This document shows positions 24,467 to 32,596 of a stretch of DNA of 64,000 nt, in pieces (positions within the stretch are counted from its first letter, which is position 1; every line of letters starts with the position of its first letter). A program made the translations under genes and the position numbers. The stretch is taken from NCBI GenBank assembly GCA_944319925.1, contig CALUFQ010000002.1, positions 1-64,000 on the forward strand, read 5' to 3'. A model generated the notes under the pieces. The model was not told the origin of the DNA. It was given only the letters and a program-made list of their open reading frames with translations, and did no database searches. Origin of the DNA: an uncultured Paraprevotella sp. GTDB lineage: Bacteria; Bacteroidota; Bacteroidia; Bacteroidales; Bacteroidaceae.

Positions 24467-25159
24467 TCAGACAGTTCCCGTCGCTTCGCGAAACCGGGCC
24501 AGCAACCATTCCTTTTGTTCCTGTATGGTCAGGTGGCTGTTGTCCAGTTCTATGGCGTCGTCTGCTTTTCTGAGGGGGCTTACAGCCCTGTTCGTGTCAA
24601 TGCGGTCGCGTTCTTCTACGTTGTGCAGGATTTCTTCATAACTTCCCGGTTCACCTTTCGCTTGCAGCTCGTCGAAACGTCGGCGGGCGCGGATTTCGGG
24701 CGAGGCCGTGACGAATATTTTGAGTTCGGCATCGGGGAACACCATGGTGCCGATGTCGCGCCCGTCCATGACGATGCCTTTTTCACGGCCCATCTGTTGC
24801 TGGAGGCGTACCATGGCTTCTCGCACGAACCCCAATGCGGCTACGATGCTGACTTTGGCGGACACGGCCAAAGTGCGGATGTCGTTTTCCACTAGTTCTC
24901 CGTTCAGGTAAGTTTGTGGCCGGCCTGTCTCATGGTTAAGTTTGAAGGCGATGTCCAAATCCGGTAATTCCGCTTTCAGGCGTTCCGTGTTTAATGTGTC
25001 GTCTTGGAACAACCCGTGTTTGAGGCAATAGAGGGTGACTGCGCGGTACATGGCACCGCTGTCAATATAGATGTAGCCGATTTCGCGGGCCAGGTCTTTG
25101 GCCATCGTGCTTTTCCCGCAAGACGAGAAGCCGTCTATGGCAATGATGATTTTTTTCAT
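24467..25159 (-). CDS. cmk: Cytidylate kinase
   Basis: The enzyme phosphorylates CMP and dCMP to the diphosphates in the cytoplasm. The 230-residue protein has the P-loop [13 protein letters not shown] (about residues 9-21), the CMP-binding segment [14 protein letters not shown], and [31 protein letters not shown], which contains the GRDIGT motif and the lid arginines. Length matches the family. It lies between porQ (51 nt upstream) and ispH; from memory this order is found in other Bacteroidales such as Porphyromonas. Confidence 0.95.
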   Translation of the reverse strand: MKKIIIAIDGFSSCGKSTMAKDLAREIGYIYIDSGAMYRAVTLYCLKHGLFQDDTLNTERLKAELPDLDIAFKLNHETGRPQTYLNGELVENDIRTLAVSAKVSIVAALGFVREAMVRLQQQMGREKGIVMDGRDIGTMVFPDAELKIFVTASPEIRARRRFDELQAKGEPGSYEEILHNVEERDRIDTNRAVSPLRKADDAIELDNSHLTIQEQKEWLLARFREATGTV

Positions 25160-25210
25160 GAAACGTGTATCTATTATAAATAAGGTGTAATTAGTGTTTG
25201 TAGGATAGGG

Positions 25211-26185
25211 CTACATGCGGTAGGCCGCGTTGAACACGAGCGAGGGGGCGGACAGGTGGTATTGCGCGTAGGCCAGCCCGAAACTGAAACGCCGTAAGGA
25301 CAAGCCGCCTCCGGCACATAGCCCTGCGGCATGCGAAGAACCGGCGGCTTTCATCTCGTTGGCTTTCCGGAAATTGTATCCAAGCGAGAAGTACAGGTAG
25401 TCCGTGGGGAGGAAATCCACGCCGATGGCCAGATGGTTCAGGAGCAACTGCCCGGTGGAGATTTCTTCGCCGGGGACGTAATAATCCTCTTTGTCCCAGC
25501 GGGTCAGGTCGATGGTGGTGACGGAAACCCGGAACGGGGCATGCGCTAGCCGTTTGGTGAATCCGGCTTGCAGGGAAAAGGGCAGTTTCTCATGATGGTC
25601 GCCAAAGGCTTTCACCTGCCCCCCCATGTTCCTGGCCACGACGGAGAACGAGAAGTCGTTGTCCCCGTTGTAATAGTTCAGTCCCAAGTCCACGGCCAAG
25701 GCGACGGACGTGTAGTCGGCATAGCGCGAATAGATGAATTTGCCCGTGGCACCTCCCGCCCAATGGTCGCTCAGGTTGTAGGCGTACATTCCGCTTAGGG
25801 CCATGTCCATGGCCGTGAAAGAACCGATTGTGACGTTGTCCGCCGTGATTTCGTCCATTTTCCCGTAGTTGGCATATTGGGCGGTCACGCCCCAAGTGCC
25901 TCTTTCTCCGGCCAACATAGCGAAAGCCGCGCTTCCCACGTTGCACCCCTGGAGGTAGGTCATAAAGTTAAGGCTGAGCGATTTGTCACTTACGGAGCTA
26001 AGCAGTGCCGGGTTGGCAAAGATGAGCGAGGCGTCGTCCGCGATGAGCGATATGTTGCTGCCTCCCAAAGCCGTGGCGTGGGCGGAAACGGGAAGTTCCA
26101 GGAAGTTGAACACCGTGTTGCTCTCCTGGGCATGCACTGTGGCGGCCAATAGGAGGCACAAGGCCGATGGGATTTTTTTCATCAT
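25211..26185 (-). CDS. porQ: Type IX secretion system protein PorQ
   Basis: This outer-membrane barrel protein is related to PorV/FadL-like proteins and belongs to the type IX secretion machinery. A signal peptide (cleavage about VHA-QE) precedes NTVFNFLELPVSAHATALGGSNISL, the typical start of the family. The rest is amphipathic strands, ending in VFNAAYRM with a terminal hydrophobic residue suited to barrel assembly. I start it at the ATG pair 26185/26182. An upstream in-frame ATG at 26203 would overlap the likely -7 element (26201-26208). It is the first gene of the porQ-cmk-ispH unit, divergent from the TonB gene. Confidence 0.85.
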   Translation of the reverse strand: MMKKIPSALCLLLAATVHAQESNTVFNFLELPVSAHATALGGSNISLIADDASLIFANPALLSSVSDKSLSLNFMTYLQGCNVGSAAFAMLAGERGTWGVTAQYANYGKMDEITADNVTIGSFTAMDMALSGMYAYNLSDHWAGGATGKFIYSRYADYTSVALAVDLGLNYYNGDNDFSFSVVARNMGGQVKAFGDHHEKLPFSLQAGFTKRLAHAPFRVSVTTIDLTRWDKEDYYVPGEEISTGQLLLNHLAIGVDFLPTDYLYFSLGYNFRKANEMKAAGSSHAAGLCAGGGLSLRRFSFGLAYAQYHLSAPSLVFNAAYRM

Positions 26186-26200
26186 TGCGGATTTTGACGT

Positions 26201-26208
26201 CAAAGATA
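26201..26208 (-). promoter_or_regulatory. -7 promoter element for porQ-cmk-ispH
   Basis: TATCTTTG on the minus strand fits TAnnTTTG. It leaves a leader of only about 10 nt before the start at 26185. No good TTTG partner is visible. Confidence 0.5.
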
Positions 26209-26367
26209 CTTATTTTTCGGGATTCCGGTTGCATCCGTGCGAAAATCCTCGCGCGGCGTGTACAATTCTTATAACGCGGGAATGTGCGTTTTAGGGTGCG
26301 GTGCGCAAAAAAATGTGCAAATGGAAAAAAAAAGCGGCAAAGCGTATGAGATATAAAAAAAATGTGC

Positions 26368-26375
26368 TACTTTTG
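26368..26375 (+). promoter_or_regulatory. -7 promoter element for the TonB gene
   Basis: TACTTTTG fits TAnnTTTG and places transcription start near 26382, about 30 nt before the ATG at 26412. Confidence 0.5.
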
Positions 26376-26411
26376 TCCCGTAATGAAGAATACATAAAAT
26401 CTAATTATAGT

Positions 26412-27128
26412 ATGGAAATTAAAAAATCACTAAGTGCGGATCTCGAAGGCCAGCGGAGCACCAGCCTGTTGATAGGCTTTGTGTTGGTGTTTGCTGCCAT
26501 GTTCGTGGCTTTCGAATGGACGCAACGCGACAAAAAGATTGTGGAAGACACGTCACCCGTGTTTGTCGCTTCCGTGGAAGAAGACATGATTCCCGTGACG
26601 CGGCAACAGGAAGTGGCGGCTCCGCCTCCTGCGGCTGCCCCGAAAGTGGCGGAAATCCTGAATGTGGTGGACAATGAGACCGAGTTGGCCGAAGAGGAAA
26701 TCCAGACCTCAGAGGAAGTCAACCAGGCCATCGTGACGGTGCCGGGTACGGGTACAGGTACTCCTGTGGCATCCGGTCCAATCGGCCCGGTAGTGGAAGA
26801 AGTGGATGAAAACCAGATTTACGATATCGTAGAAGAGAATCCACGATTCCCCGGTGGCGAAGAAGCTTGTATGAAATGGTTGGCCGATAATATCAAGTAT
26901 CCGCCTATTTGCGTGGAGCAAGGTATCCAAGGCCGTGTGTATTGCCAGTTCGTGGTGAACCGCGACGGGTCTATCGTGGACATTAAGATTCTTCGTAGCC
27001 CGGATCCCGCATTGTCAAAGGAAGCCGAGCGCGTGTTGAAGATGATGCCGCGTTGGAGTCCGGGCAAGCAAAGAGGAAAACCCGTGCGTGTGAAATTCTC
27101 ATTACCGGTAATGTTCAGATTACAATAA
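26412..27128 (+). CDS. TonB-family energy transducer
   Basis: The 238-residue protein (start MEIKKSLSADLEGQRS) has one N-terminal membrane anchor (about residues 20-38). A periplasmic linker rich in Pro, Ala, Glu and Gly follows, then a C-terminal TonB domain with the Bacteroidetes-type entrance QIYDIVEENPRFPGGEEA and the core QGIQGRVYCQFVVNRDGSI. It transmits proton-motive force from ExbB/ExbD to outer-membrane receptors. The longer upstream frame (from 26301) is basic and unlike any TonB, and would overlap the -7 element, so I reject it. A strong terminator (27141-27170) follows directly. Confidence 0.9.
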   Translation: MEIKKSLSADLEGQRSTSLLIGFVLVFAAMFVAFEWTQRDKKIVEDTSPVFVASVEEDMIPVTRQQEVAAPPPAAAPKVAEILNVVDNETELAEEEIQTSEEVNQAIVTVPGTGTGTPVASGPIGPVVEEVDENQIYDIVEENPRFPGGEEACMKWLADNIKYPPICVEQGIQGRVYCQFVVNRDGSIVDIKILRSPDPALSKEAERVLKMMPRWSPGKQRGKPVRVKFSLPVMFRLQ

Positions 27129-27140
27129 TAGGAAATATGG

Positions 27141-27170
27141 AGAGGTTGCTCACGGGCAGCCTCTTTTTTT
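27141..27170 (+). terminator. Intrinsic terminator after the TonB gene
   Basis: AGAGGTTGC (27141-27149) pairs with GCAGCCTCT (27156-27164) through one G-U pair, followed by seven Ts. It ends only about 13 nt before the polyprenyl synthase start, where no promoter is evident. Confidence 0.8.
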
Positions 27171-27182
27171 GATGAATGACTT

Positions 27183-28166
27183 ATGTATAGCTGGAAAGAA
27201 CTTTTGGAACAGGTGAACGGCGAGATTGTCCGGATGCCTTTCGAACGCAAACCTGCGGATTTGTATGCCCCGATACGCTATGTGCTGTCAATGGGGGGGA
27301 AACGGATCAGACCGGTACTGATGCTGATGGGCTATAACTTGTACCGGGAAGACGTGGAGTCCATCTATTCCCAGGCTTTGGGCATAGAGATTTACCATAA
27401 TTACACCCTGCTGCACGATGATTTGATGGACCGGGCCGACATGCGTCGTGGCATGCCTACGGTGCATAAGAAGTGGAACGACAATGCGGCCATTCTTAGC
27501 GGCGATTCCATGTTGGTGATGGCCTATCGCTATATGGCGCAGGATTGTCCGTCCGGGAAACTGGGCGATGTGCTGCGGTTGTTTACCGAAACCGCGCTTG
27601 AAATCGGCGAAGGACAGCAATACGACATTGATTTTGAAATGCGCGAGGATGTGTCGGAAGAGGAATATATTGAAATGATTCGCCTGAAGACTTCCGTGTT
27701 GCTGGCTTGCGCGTTGAAAATCGGTGCCTTGCTGGCCGATGCGCCCCGGCAAGATGCGGAGCTGCTTTACCGTTTCGGGGAGAATCTCGGTTTGGCATTC
27801 CAATTGCAGGACGATTACCTGGATGTGTATGGGGATCCTGTGGTTTTTGGCAAGAAAGTGGGTGGAGACATCCTTTGCAACAAGAAAACCTATATGCTGA
27901 TTAACGCGTTCCGCTTGGCCGGGGGGGACGACCGGGAATCCTTGCGGGAGTGGATTGGGAAACCCGAAGGCACGTATGTGCCAGAGGAGAAAATCAAAGC
28001 CGTGACGGCTTTGTATGATAAAATCGGCATACGCGAGTTGTGTGACCGAAAAATCCGTCATTATTTCGACGAAGCGCGCGATGTACTGGGGATATTGGAT
28101 TTGCCGGAAGAACGGAAGGCACCCCTGTGGGAAATGGCATTGGGCCTTTTGGGGCGTAAGTCTTGA
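27183..28166 (+). CDS. Polyprenyl (farnesyl/geranylgeranyl-type) diphosphate synthase
   Basis: The 327-residue trans-prenyltransferase condenses IPP onto allylic diphosphates. The first aspartate-rich motif is D79-D-L-M-D83, followed by the RADMRRGMPTVH segment. The second is D210-D-Y-L-D near QLQDDYLD. GGKRIRPVL (about 38-46) binds IPP. An aromatic residue (Tyr74) sits five positions before the first motif, which in this family limits chain length, so a C15-C20 product is likely but not certain. No signal peptide. It lies 12 nt upstream of a TatD gene. The terminator just before it makes its own expression a question. Confidence 0.9.
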   Translation: MYSWKELLEQVNGEIVRMPFERKPADLYAPIRYVLSMGGKRIRPVLMLMGYNLYREDVESIYSQALGIEIYHNYTLLHDDLMDRADMRRGMPTVHKKWNDNAAILSGDSMLVMAYRYMAQDCPSGKLGDVLRLFTETALEIGEGQQYDIDFEMREDVSEEEYIEMIRLKTSVLLACALKIGALLADAPRQDAELLYRFGENLGLAFQLQDDYLDVYGDPVVFGKKVGGDILCNKKTYMLINAFRLAGGDDRESLREWIGKPEGTYVPEEKIKAVTALYDKIGIRELCDRKIRHYFDEARDVLGILDLPEERKAPLWEMALGLLGRKS

Positions 28167-28177
28167 GGGGAGACGGG

Positions 28178-28957
28178 ATGAGAATCATTGACACGCACGC
28201 TCATCTCTATGATGAGGTTTTCCGGGAAGACATCGCCGACGTGGTGTCACGGGCAAAAGGGAACGGCGTGGAGAAAATATTCCTGCCGAATATCGATGAG
28301 GCATCATGGCCGGAAATGTTGCGGCTGTCCGCTGAAGGGAAGGGCTTCTTTTATCCCATGTGCGGCCTGCATCCTACAGAAGTGAGGGCGGACTATGCGG
28401 CGGTCCTTGACAGGATGGAAGCAAAGCGGGATTGTGCTGCTTTCATTGGCATCGGCGAAGTGGGACTGGATTTTTATTGGGACCGGACTTATGAACAGGC
28501 GCAGAAAGACGCTTTTGTCCGCCAGGTGGAATGGGCCGTGGCCTGGCATCTTCCGTTGATGATTCATTCCCGTTCGGCGCAAGATGAACTGATGGGCTTG
28601 CTTTCTCCTTATCGTTCCAAGGGGCTGACGGGCGTGTTTCATTGTTTCGGCGGCACGGTGGAGGAAGCGCGCGAATTGTTGGAGTTTGACGGTTTCATGT
28701 TGGGCATCAACGGGATAGTGACATTTAAGAAGTCCGCTTTGCCCGATGTGTTGCGGTGTGTACCGCTCGAACGGGTCGTGGTGGAAACCGATGCCCCATA
28801 TTTGGCTCCGACCCCGTTCCGTGGGAAACGCAACGAGAGTGCTTACCTATATAATATAATAGGTGTGTTGTCCGAGATTTATGGATTGCCTGCGGAGGCC
28901 GTGGCAGAGCAAACGGCGGAAAATGCATTGAAAACTTTCCCCCTGGCGCGCGAATGA
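28178..28957 (+). CDS. TatD-family metal-dependent deoxyribonuclease
   Basis: The 259-residue amidohydrolase-fold protein starts MRIIDTHAHLYDE with the metal-binding HxH (His7, His9 from this start). It shows the GEVGLDFYW motif (about 92-100), IHSRSAQDE, HCFGG and VETDAPYLAPTP, the TatD set of histidine, glutamate and aspartate ligands. TatD proteins are 3'-5' exonucleases or DNases in repair and oxidative stress. The frame opens at a TTG (28163) inside the upstream stop, but the ATG at 28178 gives the canonical N-terminus. It follows the prenyl synthase by 11 nt. Confidence 0.92.
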   Translation: MRIIDTHAHLYDEVFREDIADVVSRAKGNGVEKIFLPNIDEASWPEMLRLSAEGKGFFYPMCGLHPTEVRADYAAVLDRMEAKRDCAAFIGIGEVGLDFYWDRTYEQAQKDAFVRQVEWAVAWHLPLMIHSRSAQDELMGLLSPYRSKGLTGVFHCFGGTVEEARELLEFDGFMLGINGIVTFKKSALPDVLRCVPLERVVVETDAPYLAPTPFRGKRNESAYLYNIIGVLSEIYGLPAEAVAEQTAENALKTFPLARE

Positions 28958-29043
28958 CGGGTTTTATGCGTTAAATTTCTTTTTTTTCCCCATAAAAGCA
29001 AACTTTTTTAGCATTCTATGGTGGTAGTACAAAAAAAAAAGGA

Positions 29044-29051
29044 TATTTTTG
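29044..29051 (+). promoter_or_regulatory. -7 element upstream of tRNA-Ser
   Basis: TATTTTTG fits TAnnTTTG about 60 bp before the tRNA 5' end. I see no good upstream element. Confidence 0.4.
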
Positions 29052-29110
29052 TAGCTGAAAACGCGAGCAAGCCGTTTTGCCGTGTTTTGTGTGCGTTCTT
29101 TGTAGGAAAT

Positions 29111-29198
29111 GGAGAGATGCTCGAGTGGCTGAAGAGGCACGCCTGGAAAGCGTGTATACGTCAAAAGCGTATCGGGGGTTCGAATCCCCCTCTCTCCG
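29111..29198 (+). tRNA. tRNA-Ser (anticodon GGA)
   Basis: The acceptor stem GGAGAGA (29111-29117) pairs with TCTCTCC (29191-29197), followed by discriminator G. The anticodon stem CACGC/GCGTG (29138-29142, 29150-29154) encloses CTGGAAA, giving anticodon GGA at 29145-29147. A long variable arm (GTATACGTCAAAAGCGTAT region) is typical of serine tRNA, and the T-loop GGTTCGAATCC is standard. CCA is not encoded. Confidence 0.96.
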
Positions 29199-29255
29199 CA
29201 AATTACTAAGGAAAATAATAATGAATTAATATTAATCTTAAAAATTAGACACACA

Positions 29256-30098
29256 ATGAAAAAGTTATTTGCAGTTATTGCGATGTTGGGAGTATTTGCG
29301 TTTGGCGCTACCCAGTCGATGATGGCACAAGAAGATTCTGCCGCCACGGTTACTGATTCCGCCGCTACGGTAGTGGACAGCGCAGCTGTGGACACTGCTG
29401 CCGTGGAAGCGACTGCTGAGGAAACCACTGAGGCTGCCGAGGCTGTTGCCCCGATAGAAGAAGAAAGCATTCACAAGGCTTTAAAGACAAAGTTCATTGA
29501 AGGTGACGCAGGCTTCATGTCGCTGGTTGCCATTGCCTTGGTCTTTGGTTTGGCTTTCTGCATCGAACGTATCATTTATCTGAGCTTGGCTGAAATTGAT
29601 TCCAAGAAGTTGATGGCCGACATTGAGGAGAAGTTGAACGCTGGCGACTTGGAAGGTGCCAAGACGCTGTGCCGCAACACTCGCGGTCCTATCGCTTCCA
29701 TCTGCTACCAAGGCTTGATGCGTTTCAATGACGGTGTCGGTGAAGTTGAACGTTCTGTAACTGCATACGGTAGCGTACAGGCTAGCTATTTGGAACAGGG
29801 TTGCTCTTGGATTACGCTGTTCATCGCGATGGCTCCGTCACTCGGGTTCTTGGGTACTGTGATTGGTATGGTGATGGCCTTCGATGACATCCAGGCTGCA
29901 GGTGATATCTCTCCGACCATCGTGGCCGGCGGTATGAAGGTGGCCTTGATTACGACGATTTTCGGTATCATCGTGGCCCTGATTCTCCAGACATTCTATA
30001 ACTACATCCTTTCTAAGATTGAATCTATCACAGCCAACATGGAGGAAGCTACGATTTCCTTGCTGGACATGTGCATGAAGTATAACCTCAAAAAATAA
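29256..30098 (+). CDS. exbB: MotA/TolQ/ExbB proton channel protein with low-complexity N-terminus
   Basis: The 280-residue protein forms the pentameric membrane channel that powers TonB. A signal-peptide-like segment (residues 1-24) is followed by an acidic Ala/Thr/Glu region with a repeated DSAATV motif (about 27-65). The ExbB core follows: FMSLVAIALVFGLAFCIERI, a cytoplasmic stretch with TLCRNTRGPIASI, then two further helices with the family motif APSLGFLGTVIGMVMAF and a last one after AGGMKVALITTIFG. It heads a tight cluster with an unknown membrane protein and two ExbD proteins. The gap to the upstream tRNA holds no obvious promoter. Confidence 0.93.
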   Translation: MKKLFAVIAMLGVFAFGATQSMMAQEDSAATVTDSAATVVDSAAVDTAAVEATAEETTEAAEAVAPIEEESIHKALKTKFIEGDAGFMSLVAIALVFGLAFCIERIIYLSLAEIDSKKLMADIEEKLNAGDLEGAKTLCRNTRGPIASICYQGLMRFNDGVGEVERSVTAYGSVQASYLEQGCSWITLFIAMAPSLGFLGTVIGMVMAFDDIQAAGDISPTIVAGGMKVALITTIFGIIVALILQTFYNYILSKIESITANMEEATISLLDMCMKYNLKK

Positions 30099-30108
30099 AG
30101 ATTGACCC

Positions 30109-30594
30109 ATGGCAGCAAAGAAATATATGGTGTCATACTATGTGCTGTATGCCTGCTTTGCACTTATCATTCTCGTGTTTGCGGCATTCTTCGGGTACAG
30201 GTATGATAACGAAGAAAACGGCCTGAACGCCCCCTATTGCACGGAAGGGCTGATGTGGCTGATGTACGGCATGTTTTTTGTGACCTTCTTGTTGGCCATT
30301 TGGAGTGTCGTGAAGAGTATCAAGGTGTCTATGAGCTCGAAGGGGGAGAACGTGAGCGGTGTCCCCGGCGGCAAGATTATGGCATTCTCCTTCATCTTCA
30401 TGTTCCTCTCTTTGGTCATCGGATTGGTTTGTAACTTGAACGAACCGGATTTCGTGGCGGCTGACGGTAACGTGACGCCGGGATATTTGGTAACGGTGAC
30501 GGACATGTTCCTTGTTTCTACTTATATCCTGTTGAGCGCAACGGCCTTGGCAATGGTTGTGAACATGACGGGCGTATTTAAGAAGAGGAAATAG
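30109..30594 (+). CDS. Four-helix membrane protein of the exbB-exbD cluster
   Basis: This 161-residue protein is predicted to have four membrane helices (about 8-28, 47-68, 94-112 and 132-152) joined by short loops, with a basic C-terminus (FKKRK). I recognise no domain. Bacteroidetes commonly have an unnamed small membrane protein at this spot between exbB and exbD, so a link to the TonB energy machine is likely but unproven. It starts 10 nt after exbB and ends 29 nt before exbD. Confidence 0.75.
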   Translation: MAAKKYMVSYYVLYACFALIILVFAAFFGYRYDNEENGLNAPYCTEGLMWLMYGMFFVTFLLAIWSVVKSIKVSMSSKGENVSGVPGGKIMAFSFIFMFLSLVIGLVCNLNEPDFVAADGNVTPGYLVTVTDMFLVSTYILLSATALAMVVNMTGVFKKRK

Positions 30595-30623
30595 AAAAGA
30601 ATCTTTTAAAAAGAGAGCTGATA

Positions 30624-31214
30624 ATGGCAAAAGGAAAAAGAAAAGTCCCTGGAATTAATGCCAGCTCCACAGCCGACATTTCTTTCATCTTGCTCATCTT
30701 CTTCTTGGTGACCACGTCAATGGACTCCGACAAGGGTTTGGCAAGACGTCTGCCGGCACCCCCTGAAAACGAACAGCAGGATGCGCAGATTGACATCAAG
30801 GAAAGGAATTTGTTGGAAGTGCGTGTGAATGCAGCCGGTGATTTGATGTGTGGAGGTGACCTCATTGAGCTTGACCAATTATGCGACCGAGCGAAAGAGT
30901 TCATCAAAAACGAAGCTAACTCTGCGACATTGCCAGAGAAGCACACCAAGAATATTCCTTTATTGGGAAATTGCAACGTGACGGACAAACACGTGATTTC
31001 GGTGCAGACCGACCGTGGTACGAAGTACAATGTGTATTTCCAAGTGCAGAACGAGTTGGTAAGGGCATACAATGAATTGCGTGACGATTTGAGTAAAGAA
31101 CGTTTCGGGCGTCCATACGCTGCGCTTTCTGACGAGCAGCAGGTGGCCATCCGTGAATATTATCCTCAGAAGATTTCCGAGGCCGAACCTAAAAACTATG
31201 GAGGAGATAAATAA
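30624..31214 (+). CDS. exbD: ExbD/TolR biopolymer transport protein 1
   Basis: The 196-residue protein has one N-terminal membrane helix (about residues 17-35) carrying the functional aspartate D18 in TADISFILLIFFLVTTSM, the proton-path residue of ExbD. The periplasmic domain is longer than usual for ExbD (about 140 residues), with a cysteine pair region and a loop between about 75 and 130. Its stop overlaps the next start by one base (TAATG), so the two ExbD proteins are probably translationally coupled. Confidence 0.92.
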   Translation: MAKGKRKVPGINASSTADISFILLIFFLVTTSMDSDKGLARRLPAPPENEQQDAQIDIKERNLLEVRVNAAGDLMCGGDLIELDQLCDRAKEFIKNEANSATLPEKHTKNIPLLGNCNVTDKHVISVQTDRGTKYNVYFQVQNELVRAYNELRDDLSKERFGRPYAALSDEQQVAIREYYPQKISEAEPKNYGGDK

Positions 31215-31669
31215 TGGGAAGATTTAATAAGCGCGAGAGGGAGATGCCGGAGTTGAATACTTCTTCATTGCCTGACTTGATTTTCTCTATCTTGTTCTTC
31301 TTCATGATTGTGGTGACCATGCGTGAAGTGGAGTTGAAGGTTAGGTTCACCATTCCGGCGGGTACGGAATTGGAGAAGTTGGAAAAGAAGTCCGCAGTGT
31401 CTTACATCTATGTGGGACCGCCGACGCAGCAGTATCGTTCAGCAATGGGTTCGGCTACCCGTATCCAATTGAATGATAGGTTTGCGGAACCGGCCGAAGT
31501 GATGGATTTCATAGCTGAGGAACGCACACACATGATGGATCAGACGGCGCAGGTTGTTTCTTTGAAGGTTGACCAGAATACCCAGATGGGTATCGTGACC
31601 GACATCAAACAAGTTCTGCGTAAGTCGTGGGCCTTGAAGATTAATTATTCTGCAACAAAGCGCAATTAA
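31214..31669 (+). CDS. exbD: ExbD/TolR biopolymer transport protein 2
   Basis: The 151-residue second ExbD has a membrane helix (about 19-38) with D21 in SSLPDLIFSILFFFMIVVTM and a periplasmic domain ending LRKSWALKINYSATK. Two ExbD paralogues next to one ExbB suggest that the channel carries a heteromeric ExbD pair. It is the last gene of the cluster, before the terminator at 31691-31722. Confidence 0.92.
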   Translation: MGRFNKREREMPELNTSSLPDLIFSILFFFMIVVTMREVELKVRFTIPAGTELEKLEKKSAVSYIYVGPPTQQYRSAMGSATRIQLNDRFAEPAEVMDFIAEERTHMMDQTAQVVSLKVDQNTQMGIVTDIKQVLRKSWALKINYSATKRN

Positions 31670-31690
31670 TGTGATTTGAACATAGGAAAG

Positions 31691-31722
31691 CGGCATTCTT
31701 TTTAAGAGAATGCCGTTTTTTT
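31691..31722 (+). terminator. Intrinsic terminator of the exbB-exbD cluster
   Basis: CGGCATTCT (31691-31699) pairs perfectly with AGAATGCCG (31707-31715) over a 7-nt loop, followed by seven Ts. Confidence 0.9.
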
Positions 31723-31757
31723 GTTGTTCAACTCTTTTAATGCATAAACTTTTTCGC

Positions 31758-31765
31758 TATATTTG
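31758..31765 (+). promoter_or_regulatory. -7 promoter element for the Lrp/AsnC regulator
   Basis: TATATTTG fits TAnnTTTG. The start codon is 20 nt downstream, so the leader is short. The upstream element is poor (TTTT near 31735). Confidence 0.5.
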
Positions 31766-31785
31766 CAATAAACAATAAGAGAACT

Positions 31786-32340
31786 ATGGCTATTGCAAAT
31801 TTGGATGCTCTTGACGAGCAAATCTTGAAGATGATTGCGGACAATGCCCGCATCCCTTTCCTGGAGGTGGCGCGTGTCTGTCATGTTTCTGGTGCGGCTA
31901 TTCACCAACGCATACAGAAGCTGACACGTTTGGGCGTGTTGAAAGGGTCGCATTATGTGCTCGACCCTGAGAAAATAGGTTATGATACTTGTGCTTTCGT
32001 GGGGCTTTTTTTGAAAGACCCTTCCGATTTCGACAAAGTAGTGGAGAAGTTGCGTGAAATACCTGAAGTGGTGGAATGCCATTACACTACGGGCGATTAT
32101 GACATGTTCATCAAGATATATGCGCAAAACAACCACCACATGTTGAGTATTATCCATGACAAGTTGCAGCCTTTGGGCTTGCAGCGTTCGGAGACTATCA
32201 TTTCTTTCCATGAGGCCATCAACCGTCAGATGCCGATACCCAAATTGGCAGGCAAGAAAATCCGCACGTCTATTAACTTGGATTTGCCAGTTGAGGATGA
32301 CGTGCAACCGGCTGAAGATGAACCGGGGGGTGCGGAGTGA
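31786..32340 (+). CDS. Lrp/AsnC-family transcriptional regulator
   Basis: The 184-residue protein has an N-terminal winged helix-turn-helix (LDALDEQILKMIADNARIPF, then VARVCHVSGAAIHQRIQKLTRLGVL). An RAM-type effector-binding domain follows (about 75-150), with the pattern VVECHYTTGDYDMFIKI. A C-terminal tail of about 30 acidic residues is not part of the usual fold. Lrp/AsnC proteins are dimeric or octameric regulators that respond to amino acids. Targets cannot be inferred; its neighbours are energy-transducing and folate genes. Confidence 0.92.
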   Translation: MAIANLDALDEQILKMIADNARIPFLEVARVCHVSGAAIHQRIQKLTRLGVLKGSHYVLDPEKIGYDTCAFVGLFLKDPSDFDKVVEKLREIPEVVECHYTTGDYDMFIKIYAQNNHHMLSIIHDKLQPLGLQRSETIISFHEAINRQMPIPKLAGKKIRTSINLDLPVEDDVQPAEDEPGGAE

Positions 32341-32476
32341 AAGTTTAGAAACGGGTTTGAATTTGTCGTGCGATGATTCGGGAAGAGTCATCAAGACCGT
32401 TTTGCTCCCGTGAGGGGGCGATGGCGGGCTTATCTGACGAAGCACGGGAACTTATTCAAACCAACCGAATCATTCA

Positions 32477-32526
32477 AGGCACACACGAAAACAATACATC
32501 AGGCGTGGAAAAGCTTTTGTGGAAAT
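32477..32526. repeat. 50-bp dispersed repeat, copy 2
   Basis: Pairs with 21183-21232 (about eight mismatches, no gaps). It lies in the 238-bp gap between the Lrp gene and folA, where I see no gene. Confidence 0.6.
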
Positions 32527-32567
32527 CAGTTCTTGGAAAGCATATTTGAGTTTGAGATTCATAAGTT

Positions 32568-32596
32568 AAAAGGAGGGCTTATTCCCCTCCTTTTTT
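32568..32596. terminator. Bidirectional terminator between the Lrp gene and folA
   Basis: AAAAGGAGGG (32568-32577) pairs with CCCTCCTTTT (32585-32594). The plus strand has six Ts after it; the minus strand ends in TTTT. The folA stop codon lies in the loop. Confidence 0.75.

Noticed and set aside
24441-24509. Extended start of ispH
   Set aside because: Would overlap cmk and shift the cluster cysteines away from positions 12, 96 and 197.
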